NCBI RefSeq assembly: GCF_027409185.1
Contig: NC_084462.1
Span: 157,901,490 to 157,965,489 of the forward strand
DNA from: Cynocephalus volans
Taxonomy: Eukaryota; Chordata; Mammalia; Dermoptera; Cynocephalidae
DNA length: 64,000 nt
Direction of reading: 5' to 3'
Shown here in pieces: positions 1-62,010 of this stretch. The translations under genes and the position numbers were made by a program. A model generated the notes under the pieces. It saw only the letters and a list, made by a program, of their open reading frames with translations. It was not told the DNA's origin and ran no database searches. Every line of letters begins with the position of its first letter. Position 1 is the stretch's first letter.

Positions 1-760
1 GGTTATCCTTCTGTGGGTTGCTGCGAGTGCACACTCCTTGGGTCCCGGACCCTGTGCGCAGCCGTCCACACGCGCCCCCCTGCCAGGAGCCCCGCACTGG
101 CCCTCGGGGCACCCCAGGCTCCCCCTGCCGGCAGCGGTGGGCACCCCTGCAGTCACCACGCAAGGAACACCCAAGAAGCACAGGGCTGAGGAGGGGGCGC
201 AGCGCGAGGACCGGAGTCCGCCCGCCTGGGAGTCAGGAGACTCGCCGGAGAGCACCCCCGCCCAACCCCGGTGAGCACCCTCACCTGGCGAACAGGACGG
301 TGCCGTGCTCCAGCGGGCTGCGGCTCACCGCCCGCCAGCTCTGCCGGATCAGCTCGGGCTCCGGGTGCTCCATGCTCTCCCGGAGACGCCGGGCGCAGGG
401 TTGGGACCCTCGGGGCGCGGGCGCCGTCACCGCACGTGCCGCGCCATCTCCGCGGCGACGTTGGTCGCTCCGCACCCCCTACGGCCCCCGTACCTCCTCC
501 AAGCGGGGTCCAGCAGCCGCTCCTTCCCCGGCCAGAGCGGTGAACAGATGCGGGCAGCCCGCGGTGGATGGAGGCGCCCCCTCCGTGCTGGCCCTGCTGG
601 CGCTTGCAGGAACCCCGCTCCGGCCGCTGCGCCCCGCGCCCCGCAGCTCCCAGAGCCACCCCGCCCCGCGCCGCCGGGGCTGGGGCGCTTTAAAGCAACC
701 GCGGCCCCCGCCCCCCTCTCGACCAGCAAGGCGCTCCCTCCGCAAACGGTTCTGGCCCGG
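1..760. promoter_or_regulatory. CpG island over the NGB first exon and promoter
   Basis: The stretch is very GC-rich with dense CG dinucleotides (for example around 410-480 and 590-700), and this stops abruptly near 780. It covers NGB exon 1 and about 380 bases upstream of its ATG on the minus strand. No clear TATA box is visible, as is usual for CpG-island promoters. Long open frames on both strands here are a by-product of GC-rich composition. Confidence 0.75.
285..373 (-). CDS. NGB: Neuroglobin, coding exon 1 (partial gene)
   Basis: Neuroglobin is a hexacoordinate haem globin of neurons and retina. Reading the minus strand from the ATG at 373-371 gives 29 codons plus two bases, starting [13 protein letters not shown] and ending GTVLFA(R). 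This is the globin A and B helix region and is nearly identical to the mammalian neuroglobin N terminus as I know it. The exon ends at a good donor (CGCCAG then GTGAGG at 284-283). The break falls after the second base of the Arg30 codon, the conserved globin B12.2 intron position. The remaining exons, with the haem-binding histidines, lie below position 1. The start sits in a CpG island. Residue 3 is His where I recall Arg in human. Confidence 0.95.
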
Positions 761-1370
761 GACGACCTGGTGGCCTGGGAAATGCCTGGGCTTGAGATCT
801 TAAAAGAGATCGCCTAGCCTCTCTGGGCCTCTGTTTCTCATCCTGAAACTGGTGATAAAATTACCACTTACTACTGAGGGGAGGAGTCCCGAGGGCACTG
901 TGTTGAATTTGATCACTTAGGTAGGCGCTGCCTGTGCCACATCTCCACAAGCCCCACTCATTGTCCAGAAGCATTTGAGTTTGACAGCCCCGTAGCATCT
1001 GGTCTCTGCTCAAATCATGCCTGATTGTTGTCTCCTTTCTACCCCGAGGTCGGGCCAGTGGTGGCCAGGTCGCCTACTTGTGTGACAAAGCTGAGGCTGG
1101 GGCACTTTTGGCCCCAGCTCAGGGTCCGACTGGGGTAAAGGCACATGTTGGGGCCACCAGGGTTCTCAGCCTTAGGGACAGGGCCAAGACCGCAGCCATC
1201 TCAGCCAGGCCTGGGTTTTCCTGAAACTCCATCTTTAGAAATCTGTGAGCTCTAGTTCTAATCCCAGCTGTGCTTGGCCAGAGTGGACTCTTAGATGCAG
1301 TGGCTGTGAACATTGCACTAGCTGGACATTGAGGAAGTTAAGCTCTGACATTCTACTATTGCATGATTTT

Positions 1371-1536
1371 TTTTTTTTTTAAAGATGACCGGTAAGGGGA
1401 TCTCAACCCTTGACTTGGTGTTGTCAGCACCACACTCTCCGCAGTGAGCAACTGGCCATTCCTATATAGGGATCCAAACCTGTGGCCTTGGTGTTATCAG
1501 CACCGCGCTCGCCCGAGTGAGCCACGGGCCGGCCCT
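1371..1536 (-). mobile_element. CYN-type dimeric tRNA-derived SINE, antisense copy
   Basis: Reading the minus strand, it begins GGGCCGGCCCGTGGCTCACT, has a GGATCC-containing B-box region, then a second monomer with CACCAAGTCAAGGGTTGAGATCCCC, and ends in an A-rich tail (the T-run on the plus strand). The flanking duplication TATTGCATGATTTT is found at 1357-1370 and 1537-1550 and is perfect over 14 bases, so this is one retroposition event. Confidence 0.85.
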
Positions 1537-3394
1537 TATTGCATGATTTTTAATTGACCGTTTTTTAAAAATAGAAGTACTATTTATTTTTTTAAATAGA
1601 AGGTGAGGTAACAGAATCTCATGCTTGCCACTCAGGGTCTGCAGTTGGCCACCTGCCAATTAGAACCAAACTTTTCTCTTTCAAGGATGAAAGTTTCTCA
1701 GGCCCCAGCCTAGTTCTAGTGGCCTAGGTTTTAGAAAGAAGTCTTTTCACCTTCATTTACCTTTCATTATTCTTGAGTCTCTGAGTCTTAGTCTTCTGTC
1801 TGTCTACTTCTCTCTGGGCCTCAGTCTCCTCAACTGCAGAGTAAGGGGGTTGGGTGGCAAGGTCTCTAGGAGACTTTTAGTCCACCTCCTTTGGTTCCAT
1901 GGATACGAGGTGGGTGTTCTTGGGCCATCAGTTATGAACAGGCTATGGCTCCATGCCCAGCCTTGTGCTAGACATAGAGTGTTGAATCCTTGTCCTTAAA
2001 ACTCCTCCTCCGGCCCTGAATCAGGACTGAGGGTCTCAGAACTCTTCTTTCCTGCTCCCAGCCAAGCCCCATGAAACCATCTAGTGCTCTCCCTCTTCCA
2101 AGGGCTCAGGAGTTTGCAGTACATCCTGTTCTGCTCTTCCCCATCTCCCACATGTCTCTGGGCTGGAGCAGGAGAGTAGGGCTGTCGGGCACCCTGGAAA
2201 AACCTGTGCCCTAAAGAGTCCAAGAGAACTCAAGCAAGAGCACGAAAGAATGGTGCTGAAGGGAGAAAGGACTAAACTTCCAGCTTGGGATCCCATGGCC
2301 CTGCAGCCAGGTGCAGCAGATCACAAGAAAAAGGCCTGATGTGTTTCTGGTGACCTTCACCCTTCAGTGCCCAGATGCTGGGTGCTCTGTGCAGGCCACC
2401 TGGCTAGTCTATGGCCCCCCACTCCACCCAGCTTGCATGTCCTACCAGCAGTCTACACTCGGACCCTTCTTGCCTCCTTTCTCCTTGGACAGGGTCTGAA
2501 GAGTTAACGGGAGTTAATGGCCCTAGCTAGTAAGTGCTAGAGTTAGCACTCACAGCCATAGCTTCACTCTTTGCATTCCCAGAGGCAGGAAAAGGCAGGA
2601 GGAGAGGGCTAAGTGCACTCTAATCTCTGCTCCCTTTTGAGAAAGGCCTGAGAACCTGGCTGGGCCTAAGCAGTCAGGGTGGTGTATTCCAACCAGGAGA
2701 CCAGGAGTCTGAATTCACATTTGAGGGACTAGGAAAAAGTCAACGTCAACTCCTCTCCATTGGTAGCATCTCCGCAGGACCTGAGCAGGAGGTTATAATC
2801 TAGAAGAGACTTCAAGTACTGTTTTAGAACCAATATTGTCATCGAGGTCGATTTACCATTAGTAATAATAAAGAACTAGCACTTGAGCATTCATATGCAG
2901 ACACTGTGTAAGACCTGTCTTCTAGGTCTCCATGCCTCCTCACATAGCTATGACAAGAGCTGTGCCCAAGTCCAGACCAAGCCAAGGTAAGTGGGTCTGG
3001 GCTGGTGGTGTGCTGGAGCCAGCTCTTCATATGGCTCGCAAGAGCCAATTACATGCACCTTTCCAACTTCTCATTCAGTGACATCAAGTTGGTAGCTTGA
3101 AACAGGCCATGGTGGGAGTACTTACACCATGGAAACTGGCAAATGCTATAAATTAGGGCTTTTTTCCTCCCAGAAAACCTGTTAAACATCTACTACCAGC
3201 ACACCACTGGGGAACCAGGAAGACCAGGGCCCTAGGTGAGCTGCTGATGCATTAAGCAGAATGTACAGGGAACATGCTGAATTGGGATATCTCTGAGCTC
3301 AGTGTTCAGACCTTCTCACAGTATCAAGGGCTGCCAGGTTGTTCTGGGGAGCTGCTTCTAGTTCCAGGACCAGGCTAGAGAAGCTGAAAAACAC

Positions 3395-3530
3395 CAACCT
3401 GGCACCGAGTCCTGGCTCTACTATTTACTAATCGTAGGACCTTAGGCAAGTAATTTAATCTCTCATGGATAGAACAGGGACAAAACCATCATTGACTTTA
3501 CCAGGCCTTTATGAGGATTAAATGTCACAG
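3395..3530 (+). repeat. MIR fragment
   Basis: Contains the characteristic MIR core order: a 'CCTGGCTCTACTATTTACTA' stretch, a 'GACCTTAGGCAAGT' stretch, then 'TTTATGAGGATTAAATG'. Diverged, as expected for this ancient tRNA-derived SINE. Confidence 0.75.
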
Positions 3531-4239
3531 ATGTGTCGAGACTCTGTAAACTAAGCTGTGCCATTAATGAAGTTATTTGGCCCTTTTCTAACCTGCTTAA
3601 GTATTTTCCACCTTCTGAAGATTCACATGACTTACTCCCCCCTCACACCACCCCTACCCACCCCCACTTCCAGCTACTCTTGGGCCTAAGGGGGGCTGAT
3701 AGGCAGCCCAGAAGACCCCCAATTTCACAGTGCAGTGCTACTCCCCTCCTACCCCACCTTCTGACCAACATTCAAGTCAGTTCTTACCTCCTTCAGATCC
3801 TTAACACCATTCCTGATAACAAAGGACCTCTTCTGTCAAGATAGGGGCCTCTGTTAAGCAGTATGGCAAGTTACTACAATGCCGGGCCATTCAGCTGTCT
3901 CAGAAGCTAAAAACTGTTTCTCTATCTCTTTCCTTTCTATACCGTATGGGCAGATTAAAAAAGGAAAAAAATAAGAGGTCCAGTTTCTTACTTTGGAGTA
4001 AGTTTAAGTAAATCAAAATAACAACCAATATTACTCACATCACCATGTACACAGGAAGGCCCAAATGCCCCGAGGGGTAACCAGGCTCACCTGCCCACCC
4101 AGGGCAGAATTAGAATGTCTCAGGCATGAGACAAAATGGAATGATTCCCGCACTCAAAACATTCTTCTTTGCTTAGGGAGGCCTTTCCAGGAGCCAGAGG
4201 GCAAGTCAGATTCAATTAAGTACAATAAGAACAACATGG

Positions 4240-6674
4240 CATTCGAAATAAGAGCTATTTATTACAAAAGTAAGTGGCCTCCAATTATTTCTGGAAACCT
4301 ATTTTTTAAAAAGAAAACGTGGTTCAAGAAGCCAGCTGGAGGTTAGGCTTACTGATAAATGTCTTCTTCCTTCCCCAGCAGTTTGGGAGACATGTCACAT
4401 TTGTGCCAATTCCTGGGGGCTGGAGCCCGTATTCAGGTGAGCATCCTGACAACCTCTCCCCCCAGCATCTTCCAAACAGAACCTGCACACTCAAAATCAC
4501 ATCAACCCATGTGGCCTTGTCTCCAGAGAAGCTGTGGGCCGGGAGAGAGAGTGCACAGGGAATTTTTCTTCTTCCATCCTTGGAAAGCAGTGGAAGTGAC
4601 CAAAGAACTTTTTGTCCTCAGTGTGGCCAAATTAGGAGGGCGGGATGGGCAGGAAGCTGGCTGGGCTCCCCCTCACTCAGAGTGGCTGCCCCCTCTGCCT
4701 CCTTGAGAGCTCCTCCCTTCCCACAGGTTCCTATTGGGCAATTAGAAGACACAAGGGACAATCAGCCACCTTCTGGATATCATGATGGCCAGCCACCTTC
4801 TTTGCCAAGAACCAAGTATGGATTCTTGCATTCTATCTGCAGAAGAGCCCACCCAGTTCAGAAGAAACCAACAGCATCTGTGGTGAGGAGGGGAGGGAGA
4901 GCAGTGGGGTGGAAGGGGAAGCAGAGCTTCTCCATCCCTGCCAGGAACACAATTAAGCAAGCAGCCCAGACTCAGCACACAGGCAGTGCTTCCTGCTGGG
5001 GGAAGTCAAGAGGGCTGTAACCACAGGAGATGAAGGTCATGAGGCCCCAAATCTAATTAACCAACCTGCCTTGCTTTTGACATTGCTGCATTTCCTCCAT
5101 TAACACTAATGATGGTTGGTCTGAACATCCAAGCATGGCCCAGAAGCTTCCCTCCCCACTACCCAGTAGGTAGCACAGTCGGTCCCTGGGACCAATTTTC
5201 AGTCTCCGTGGCAACCACTTCCCAAAGATGCTTGATAGAGCTCTGACCCTGTCATAGTCGTTGGGAACTACAGAGGAGTGAAGATGGAGTGTGTGTGGCA
5301 GATTCATCATTAAACCCTGAAGCATCAAAGTCCTCTGAGACAACGTAAGCATTTTGCCATACACTGAGAGGAGGGAGGCAGGCTGAAGGACTGGCCTTGG
5401 GTGGGTTTGGTTCTGACCTAAGAGTTTTCTTAATCCTTTTTGGGGAAGAAGCGAAAAGAGCAGCTCTGAGCTTCCTGTCTGAGTGTCAAAGTGGTGGAGA
5501 GTAGAAGCTGCCATGCATTTCTAGATGCTCTGGGTCCTTGGGGAAAAAGACCTGAGAAACAGTAACAGAGAGAAAGGGAAAAGCCAAGAGAGTGTGTGTT
5601 GCAGGGGAGGAGTCAGCAGGGCAGGACTAGAGAAGTAAAAATGGGAAAAGCCGAGCAGTTGACAGGAACACTAGTCCGGACAGGCCAGAGTAACCCACAC
5701 CCTGGCATCCCACTGGGATTCCAGCCCAGCACCACACAGATTCCCTGTTCTGTCTCTCATCTACCTCAGCTGTTAAGAAAGGGTCCCAAAGGCTCTCCCA
5801 ACAATCAAGAGACTGCATCTGTCCCAGCCCTCATGGCCAGGCCGGATGCAGAGGAAAGGGATGGACAGTGAGAAATGGTGCCTGGAACACAGGGCCTGGG
5901 AACCCAGAGCAGCCAAGGATAGGACGTTGTTCCTCCCACCAATCTCAGTGTGACATTTCCAGAGAACAAGGAACCAAGGGCTGATGAGTTCATGGGCACC
6001 TCACTCCCTGGACTCCAGTGCACATGGCAAGCAGAAAGTCCAGCCACCAGCAGCCACAGAAGACACTTGGCAGCGAAGCAGCAGGGAGCTGGCCCTCCAC
6101 GTTGGGGCGGCGTTCTCTCCTCCTCAGTGGGAAGGACAGCACAGCTTTGATGGTCTGCTCCGCCCCTGGTAACATCCCAAGGTGGGGTCAGCACTCTCAG
6201 CCCTCAAGGCCCTCTTGGAGGTCAGAGTTTTTGACAGATCTGACCAACCCAAACCAAATCCAATGTAAAAAAAATGCCAGAAATATTACTTAGCCCTGGG
6301 TTATTTCTTAGAGTTTATGACACTCAGCTGTCCAGTTACATGGTCTATATTCCATAGGGACATGGGCAAATGTACCCTCACATGCACACACTCACACCCA
6401 CCGTCTTGTACACTCATCCTCCCTCATGCTGCACACTCAGGGAATGGGCCTGAGAGATACTGTCCTCTCTGTACGTGCTGCAGACATAGCTATGGCACTC
6501 TCTAGTGCTGGATTAAATTCCAGATTTGCTCCCAGAGCTTGGTCCTGGCAGGAAGCAGAATTCTTCAGGCATCTCAGGCAGCTTCCTCCACCGGTAGAAG
6601 GGTCCAGGGACTGGCTCCACAGCTGGCTGTCCTTAGGCGGTTCCTGGACCCAACCTGGAGTCCTTGCCGTGGCC
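4240..6674 (-). other. POMT2: Inferred POMT2 3' untranslated region
   Basis: Non-coding stretch between the POMT2 stop codon (6677-6675) and the AATAAA at 4263-4258. It is largely free of recognisable repeats, unlike the adjoining introns, which fits an exon. It contains a 153-codon sense-strand ORF (5514-5053) and a 233-codon antisense ORF (4319-5020). Neither has domains I recognise. The extent is inferred from the signal, not from transcript data. Confidence 0.55.
4258..4263 (-). terminator. POMT2: Probable POMT2 polyadenylation signal (AATAAA)
   Basis: TTTATT on the plus strand reads AATAAA on the minus strand. It lies about 2.4 kb beyond the POMT2 stop codon and is followed on the minus strand by a U/GU-rich stretch around 4215-4240. 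I saw no other canonical AATAAA between it and the stop, so it is the best candidate for the transcript end. A 3' UTR of this size agrees with my recollection of the human transcript. Confidence 0.55.
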
Positions 6675-47319
<40,645 letters not shown>

Positions 47320-47731
47320 CCTCCCCTTCCTCCGGGTCGCCCTCAGGCCCGGAGGCACGCTCGCTCTTGTCAGCCGCCCCGCCAAGCAGTCGCACAAGGG
47401 CAGCTCCCTCCGCCCGCAGCGGGGCGGGAAGCGCGGTGGCCGCCCGGGCCGCTAAGAGGCGGCCGGGGGCGCAGAGCACGTCGGGACCGGGGGCCACGGG
47501 GGCGGGCTCAGGGAGCGGCGACTGCCGGCCGCGCCGGGGCGGGGGGCGTGGCGGCGCGGCGGGCCGGGCTGGGGGCCGGACGGAAGGCCATTCTAGCCCA
47601 ACCGCCGCTTCGCCCGCGCGAAAGACGAGGCCCTGACGCGTCGGACTTTCACTGGGCCTTCATCGTCGACGAGTCGCGTGTCCCAGGGGCGAGGCTTCCT
47701 GGCCTGGAAGAGGGGCCTCCCGAAGCGCAAG

Positions 47732-57093
<9,362 letters not shown>

Positions 57094-57389
57094 CTCAGCA
57101 CCCCAATGGTGCACGGGCAGGGAGGCGGGTACAGGAGCAGAAGCTGAGTGGGCTGAGCAGGTCTAGAAATGAGCAAATCCTAACGGGGGAGAAAGGAACT
57201 CTAGCCCTTGAACTGGAATTGTAGCCCTGGATCTGCCTTCCTGCTGAACCTCATTCTGCCTCAGTCCTCTCATCTGTCAAATGCGGGTGGGGTGAGGTGG
57301 GGGGATCCTGGGAGGGGGGTGGGCAGAAACATTACCTGCTATATATGTCATGGGGCAGTCATAAAATGAAATGAGAATGTGGGTTGTGG

Positions 57390-57395
57390 ATTAAA
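57390..57395 (+). terminator. GSTZ1: Probable GSTZ1 polyadenylation signal (ATTAAA)
   Basis: The common variant ATTAAA lies 297 bases after the stop, and cleavage would fall near 57410-57420. I saw no canonical AATAAA between the stop and this point. The short 3' UTR is inferred. Confidence 0.5.
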
Positions 57396-58806
57396 AGGCC
57401 TGGCAAGTTTATTGTAGCACCTTAAGGAAGACTGAGTGCCTCTTCTTACCCCCTCTTATTGTGCCTGACTCCAAAGAATACCCACACTGAAATTTGGTCT
57501 TTAAACGGAAGCCCAGGCCTCCAGCTTGTCCAGTTAAAACCGAGCTTCATTCCAGAAGATGAATACTCTCCTAGCTGGAATCCTCCAGTGTCTGCACCCG
57601 TCAGCCACTTGCCCAGCCTGGGGCAGGCCTGGCCCCTGGGAGCTAAGCAAGGAAGAAAAATAAGCCCAAAAGCCTGCCTGAGAGAATCAGACAAGCTCGA
57701 GGGGGAGAACAGATACAAGAAGCAGGAAAGAAAGCATCTAGTTCCCATGGTACCATTGTTAAGCGTCCCACTCTAGCACCGAGAGGCAAGTTGGCCCTCT
57801 CAAACCAGTCCCTCATCCTCATGGGCAGAATTGTCTGGACCAGTCCCTCGATTTGGCATGTATGGTAAATCCAGTCATGCATGGGACTTGGCAGTGTGAA
57901 CAGCTACTGACCAGGCCAGCTCAGGAGACCAACCAGGTAACAATTTACCATGGGCTGCCCTGGAGAACAAGTCCCCATCCTGCAGTTTCAAGCAGAAACA
58001 GGACCTCCTCTTGGCAGAGATGGAGGGAAATTGGGGTAGCTTCTGAGGGTGAAGCAAGAAGACTTTTTGACCCATACTAAGATTTTATTCCCCCTGCGTA
58101 GCTGAGCTTCCACAGGGAATTAAGGTCTATGTGTCTGCATCAAATGGAAGACATCTTTCTCAGCCATGACGCCCTTTTCTCCAGCCCCAATCCCAGGGCA
58201 CCTAGTTCTCACCTCTCACCCTGGGCTCCTTCGTGGCCTCTCCTCCTCTCTTAGGTGACCTGGGTTCCAAGCTCTAGAATGACCAAAGTGGGTCACTCTT
58301 TTTCCCATGGCCGATTTGTCCTAGCAAAGCCAGAGAGAAGCAGAAAAGGAGAGATGAGACACGGCAATAAGGGAGACTCAGTGACACCTCCCTGCTGCCA
58401 TCTCGACTCTTTTCCTCAAATTACGCCAGACTTGCCTGACTTCATAAGGATCAGCTGGGCTCTCTACAAGGTATTTCTCAGCCCAGAAATCAGGAATCGT
58501 TACCACCTGATTTGGATGTCTGAAGTTGAAGGTGATTAAAACTCCTGTGGATTTTCAAGATAGATTCAACTTAGGAGAAAGGAGGCTGGCCCCATACTTT
58601 AGGTGTGTTCCTACAACTCCCATGGCAGTGTGCCTCCCTGGACCTGGAGATCAGACCTGGGGAGATGAGAGAAGAGCAGCAGGTAAGCCTCAGGGGCTGG
58701 GCTGGGCCAGATGGGGTGCCGCTGCCACTTTCCAGGATTAAGGGGGAACTGGCCCTGCCTCTCACCAACAGAACCTTGTGAGCACAACTAATCCAAAAGG
58801 ATTTCT

Positions 58807-58953
58807 TTTTTTTTTTTTTTTTTGTCGTTTTTTCGTGACCGGCACTCAGCCAGTGAGTGCACCGGTCAGTCCTATATAGGATCCGAACCTGCGGCGGGAG
58901 CGTCGCCGCGCTGCCAGCGCAGCACTCTACCAAGTGCGCCACGGGCTCGGCCC
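58807..58953 (-). mobile_element. GC-rich CYN-related SINE with perfect 17-base target duplication
   Basis: Minus strand: GGGCCGAGCCCGTGGCGCAC, TTGGTAGAGTGCTGCGCTGG, CGCCGCAGGTTCGGATCC, TATATAGGACTGACCGGTGC and GGTCACGAAAAAACGAC, then an A-tail. A box (GTGGCGCACTTGG) and B box (GGTTCGGATCC) are well preserved. The duplication AATCCAAAAGGATTTCT is identical at 58790-58806 and 58954-58970. Looks like the youngest SINE in the window. Confidence 0.92.
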
Positions 58954-60239
58954 AATCCAAAAGGATTTCTAACACTGCTGAGGTTACCAGGTTCCCCCCA
59001 TCGCCTTCCTCTTTCCAGTCTCATCTCCAGCCAACAGAGAGCTGAAGAGACTTCGGGAAGTAAGAGAACTAGATAGAATCCACATCTAGGACAAGGTACA
59101 GAAACTGAGACCACTCCCCCTGCCCTGAGTGATTCTAGAAAGAGCTAGGTATAATGAGGGGCAAACTGGGATTTTTCCTAGAAGAAAACAATCCCCCCAA
59201 ACCCAGACAAATCCTTCCTTCTCCACAAAAAAGCATATGTGTCTAAGCTGAAGAGGCTGAAACTGGTCTCAAGGCCGGGGCTGGGAACTGTTCTTGCCTC
59301 CCTCTTCACCCAGAACCAAGGAGAGTGACTTGGCTCTCAAGTGCCTGCATCAGCTTTTCTGGTATGGTATCTTCTGGGCTTCAGAAACTGAGGCTGTGAG
59401 GAAGTCAAGGAATCTGGGGAGATGGAATTGGGAGGACTGCAGAGAGAAGGCAGGTCCAGGAGGGCCCACTCAGGACCAGCTGAGGAGTGGGAAGGGAGTG
59501 GGCCAGCAGTGGACAAATAGCAATCCTGGCCTCTGAATGACCACAGCCACAAGAGAGAAGGAGCATCTCTCTGGTCTGAGCCTGCAGCTTTCAGTCAGAG
59601 TGAGGCTGTCTTGTGTTTCCAGCCTAGGGGCCTCCGTGGAGTCCAGGCCATCAACATGATTAACTGTCGTGCTGTTCAGGGATGTTGGAGACCTGAGATT
59701 TTGCCGGCTTCAGCCCCACCCCACAGAGAACCTTCCTCCAGGGACCTGGGGCTGGCTACATGAGAGAGAAGAGAACTCCCCTATTCTCAGGAAACTTAGC
59801 TGTGGTCTAGGAAGTAAGAAAATGTAGCGTTTCTAAACCATCTTCCCTGCACAAGAGCAGGTTCCCTCGGGTTCCTGTAGGGCTGGACTCCTGACCTGCC
59901 TGTTATCCCAGAACCAAGCAATGTGGCTAGCCTTGCTCCATAAATGCACGTTAAGTTGAAAGAGGTCCTTCCAGTACAACCATGGCTGGCTACCCGAACC
60001 CTCCTTCCTTGAATGTCGTCTCCTCCTATCCTCCTGTAATTCCTCTTTGTGGGGCCCTAGAAGAGCATGAAGGAGCAAGTATTTCCCTAGGTATATAGCC
60101 ATTTCTCTAAAAGTCAGACCAAATGGCTCCAAGGCTTAGTGATAATTAAGCTTCTATAAAGGGATTTGAAAACTACCTCTTCTGTATCTACAAATACATT
60201 CTTATTTTCAGGGGTCAGATATATCTCCCAATCCAGGAC

Positions 60240-60614
60240 TGTCTTAATCTGTGCTGCTGTAACAAAATACCTGAGACTGGGTAATTTATAAAGAACACAA
60301 GTTTATCTTCTCACTGTTCTGGAGGCTGGGAAGTCCAAGATCAAGGCACCAGCTGGTTCGATGTCTGGTGAGGGCCTGGTCTCTGCTTCCAAGATGGGGC
60401 CTTGAATGCTATGTCCTCATATGACAGAAGGGACAGAAGGGCAAAAAAGGGCCAACCTAGTTCCCTCCAACCCTTTTATAAAGCACTAATCCCATTCAGG
60501 AGGGCAGAGCCCTCACGGCCTAACCACCTCCTAAAGGCCCCACCTCTTAATACTCTTGCATTGGGGATTAAGTTTCAACATGAGTCTTGGAGGGGAAACA
60601 TTCAAACCATAGCA
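60240..60614 (-). mobile_element. MaLR-type LTR, antisense
   Basis: The plus strand starts TGTCTTAATCTGTGCTGCTG, continues TACCTGAGACTGGGTAATTT, CTGGAGGCTGGGAAGTCCAA, ATCCCATTCAGGAGGGCAGA and ends TTCAAACCATAGCA. This is the complement of an MST/MLT1-like ERVL-MaLR LTR. No clear 5-base duplication was seen. Confidence 0.8.
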
Positions 60615-61897
60615 AAGATCATCACTTTTTAAGAAGACATTTTCCAGTACGGGCTTCTCTCAATAGGCTGAGTACTAAAAGCCAAGTCCTTCATCTTCTT
60701 ATCAATTGTCAGATCTGTGAAGGATAATCATCAGACATCTGATCCTGATATGCAAGTGGCCACAGGGAGACCTAATGTGCAGTCTTCCCAGGGTGGGAGT
60801 GGCCATAGTGGACGGACAGATGTTGGAGTGGCCTGATAATGGCAACTAGATGCCGAAGGTCTTCCAACCCTATGGAAGTGATAAGTCACGGCAAATACTT
60901 CAGGAGAAGAAGAATAAGAGGGAGGTGCTGCCAGGAAATACTTGAAAACAAAGCAAAAAATACAGGATTTTCTTCCAAAGGAATTTTACATATCCATTAA
61001 GGAAAATGGTAAATTTATTGGATGAGCAGGTGAATACACATATTCATAAGATAAATACTCATTTTATTGGCTCCTCCTAACTTTTAAACAACTTATTTAG
61101 CTCTTGATTCCAGTCACAAGCAAACTTCATTCTACTCTGGGAGAATACTCTGCACTACAACAGCTGCTGAGTTTAAACCAGAACTACATGAGTTTTTAAA
61201 GAACATCAAGGCTGAATGTCAAGAGCTGCAATTTGTGAACTGCCTTATATAGTTCTCAGCTATGTCAGGGTCAGTGATATGAGAGATAGAAGTGCTTTTA
61301 AAATTAAAAATTAATCTTAAATATACTGTGTGTTCGGTAACATATTGCATTCAGCATACCCACACATGAATCATTCAAGATCCCTAGCTACATGTAATCT
61401 GCCAGGGCTTTTTATTGTTGGTTGTAGTGTAGTTTGGTGGGCAGATTACATTCATTTAACTCACGATTATTTCAGGTCCTTTCCTCCTTTATACTTCAGC
61501 CTCTAATATATGTTGCAAAGAAAAGCAGAGAATGATCTCATCTTAGAATCACAGATATCACTAAAGAAAATATTTAAATGGCACTCTTTCCTCCTCAGAT
61601 GTGAGTCCTCTTGTTCTGTAATAGATACCAGGGATGTGGGAAAGCAGTGTTTTAAAAGATGTCAGAGATATGTTATGGTGTTGATGAATGAAAATAGGCT
61701 GAATTCATATCAGTCAGACTGTTAATGATTAGCCTGGTACCTTAAGTGCTGATTCCAAATTTGAACAGAGTATGTTCATGGGAAAATGAGTGTCACTGTG
61801 GACCAAATACTGACATAAAGCTCAATGTTCTATTTATTAAATCACTATACACCTAATTTTTCCAAACCCAGCTCCCAGTTTGCAATACTCTGCCATT

Positions 61898-62010
61898 TAT
61901 CTATTTATTTATTTATTTATTTAGGCAGCTGGTTGGTACAGGAATCAAACCCTGGACATTGGTGTTATTAACACCATGCTCTAACCAACTGAGTTAACCA
62001 GCCATCCCAG
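61898..62010 (-). mobile_element. CYN-type monomeric tRNA(Ile)-like SINE with (TAAA)n tail
   Basis: Minus strand: TGGGATGGCTGGTTAACTCA, GTTGGTTAGAGCATGGTGTT, AATAACACCAATGTCCAGGG, TTTGATTCCTGTACC, then a TAAATAAA tail (TTTA repeats on the plus strand). It is close to a real tRNA(Ile) in the D-arm and B-box but carries no usable acceptor stem. Confidence 0.85.

Larger units (their letters stand above)
760..4235. other. Intergenic region between the NGB promoter and the POMT2 3' end
   Basis: No coding exon was recognised. It holds one antisense CYN-type SINE (1371-1536) and a MIR-like fragment near 3395-3530. The rest is unassigned single-copy or strongly decayed sequence. Confidence 0.6.

Noticed and set aside
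18-817. Long overlapping ORFs (up to 261 and 170 codons) on the plus strand at the window start
   Set aside because: They lie in the CpG island over NGB exon 1, where stop codons are rare by composition. The peptides are Pro/Arg-rich without domains, and the true coding exon is on the other strand.
4065-4346. 93-codon plus-strand ORF at the POMT2 3' end
   Set aside because: Overlaps the inferred poly-A region antisense, shows no domain or codon pattern, and is of a length expected by chance.
47320-47397. In-frame upstream ATG that would extend POMT2 by 26 residues
   Set aside because: The known mammalian protein starts at MPPA, the total from there is exactly 750 residues, and the extension has no similarity I recognise.
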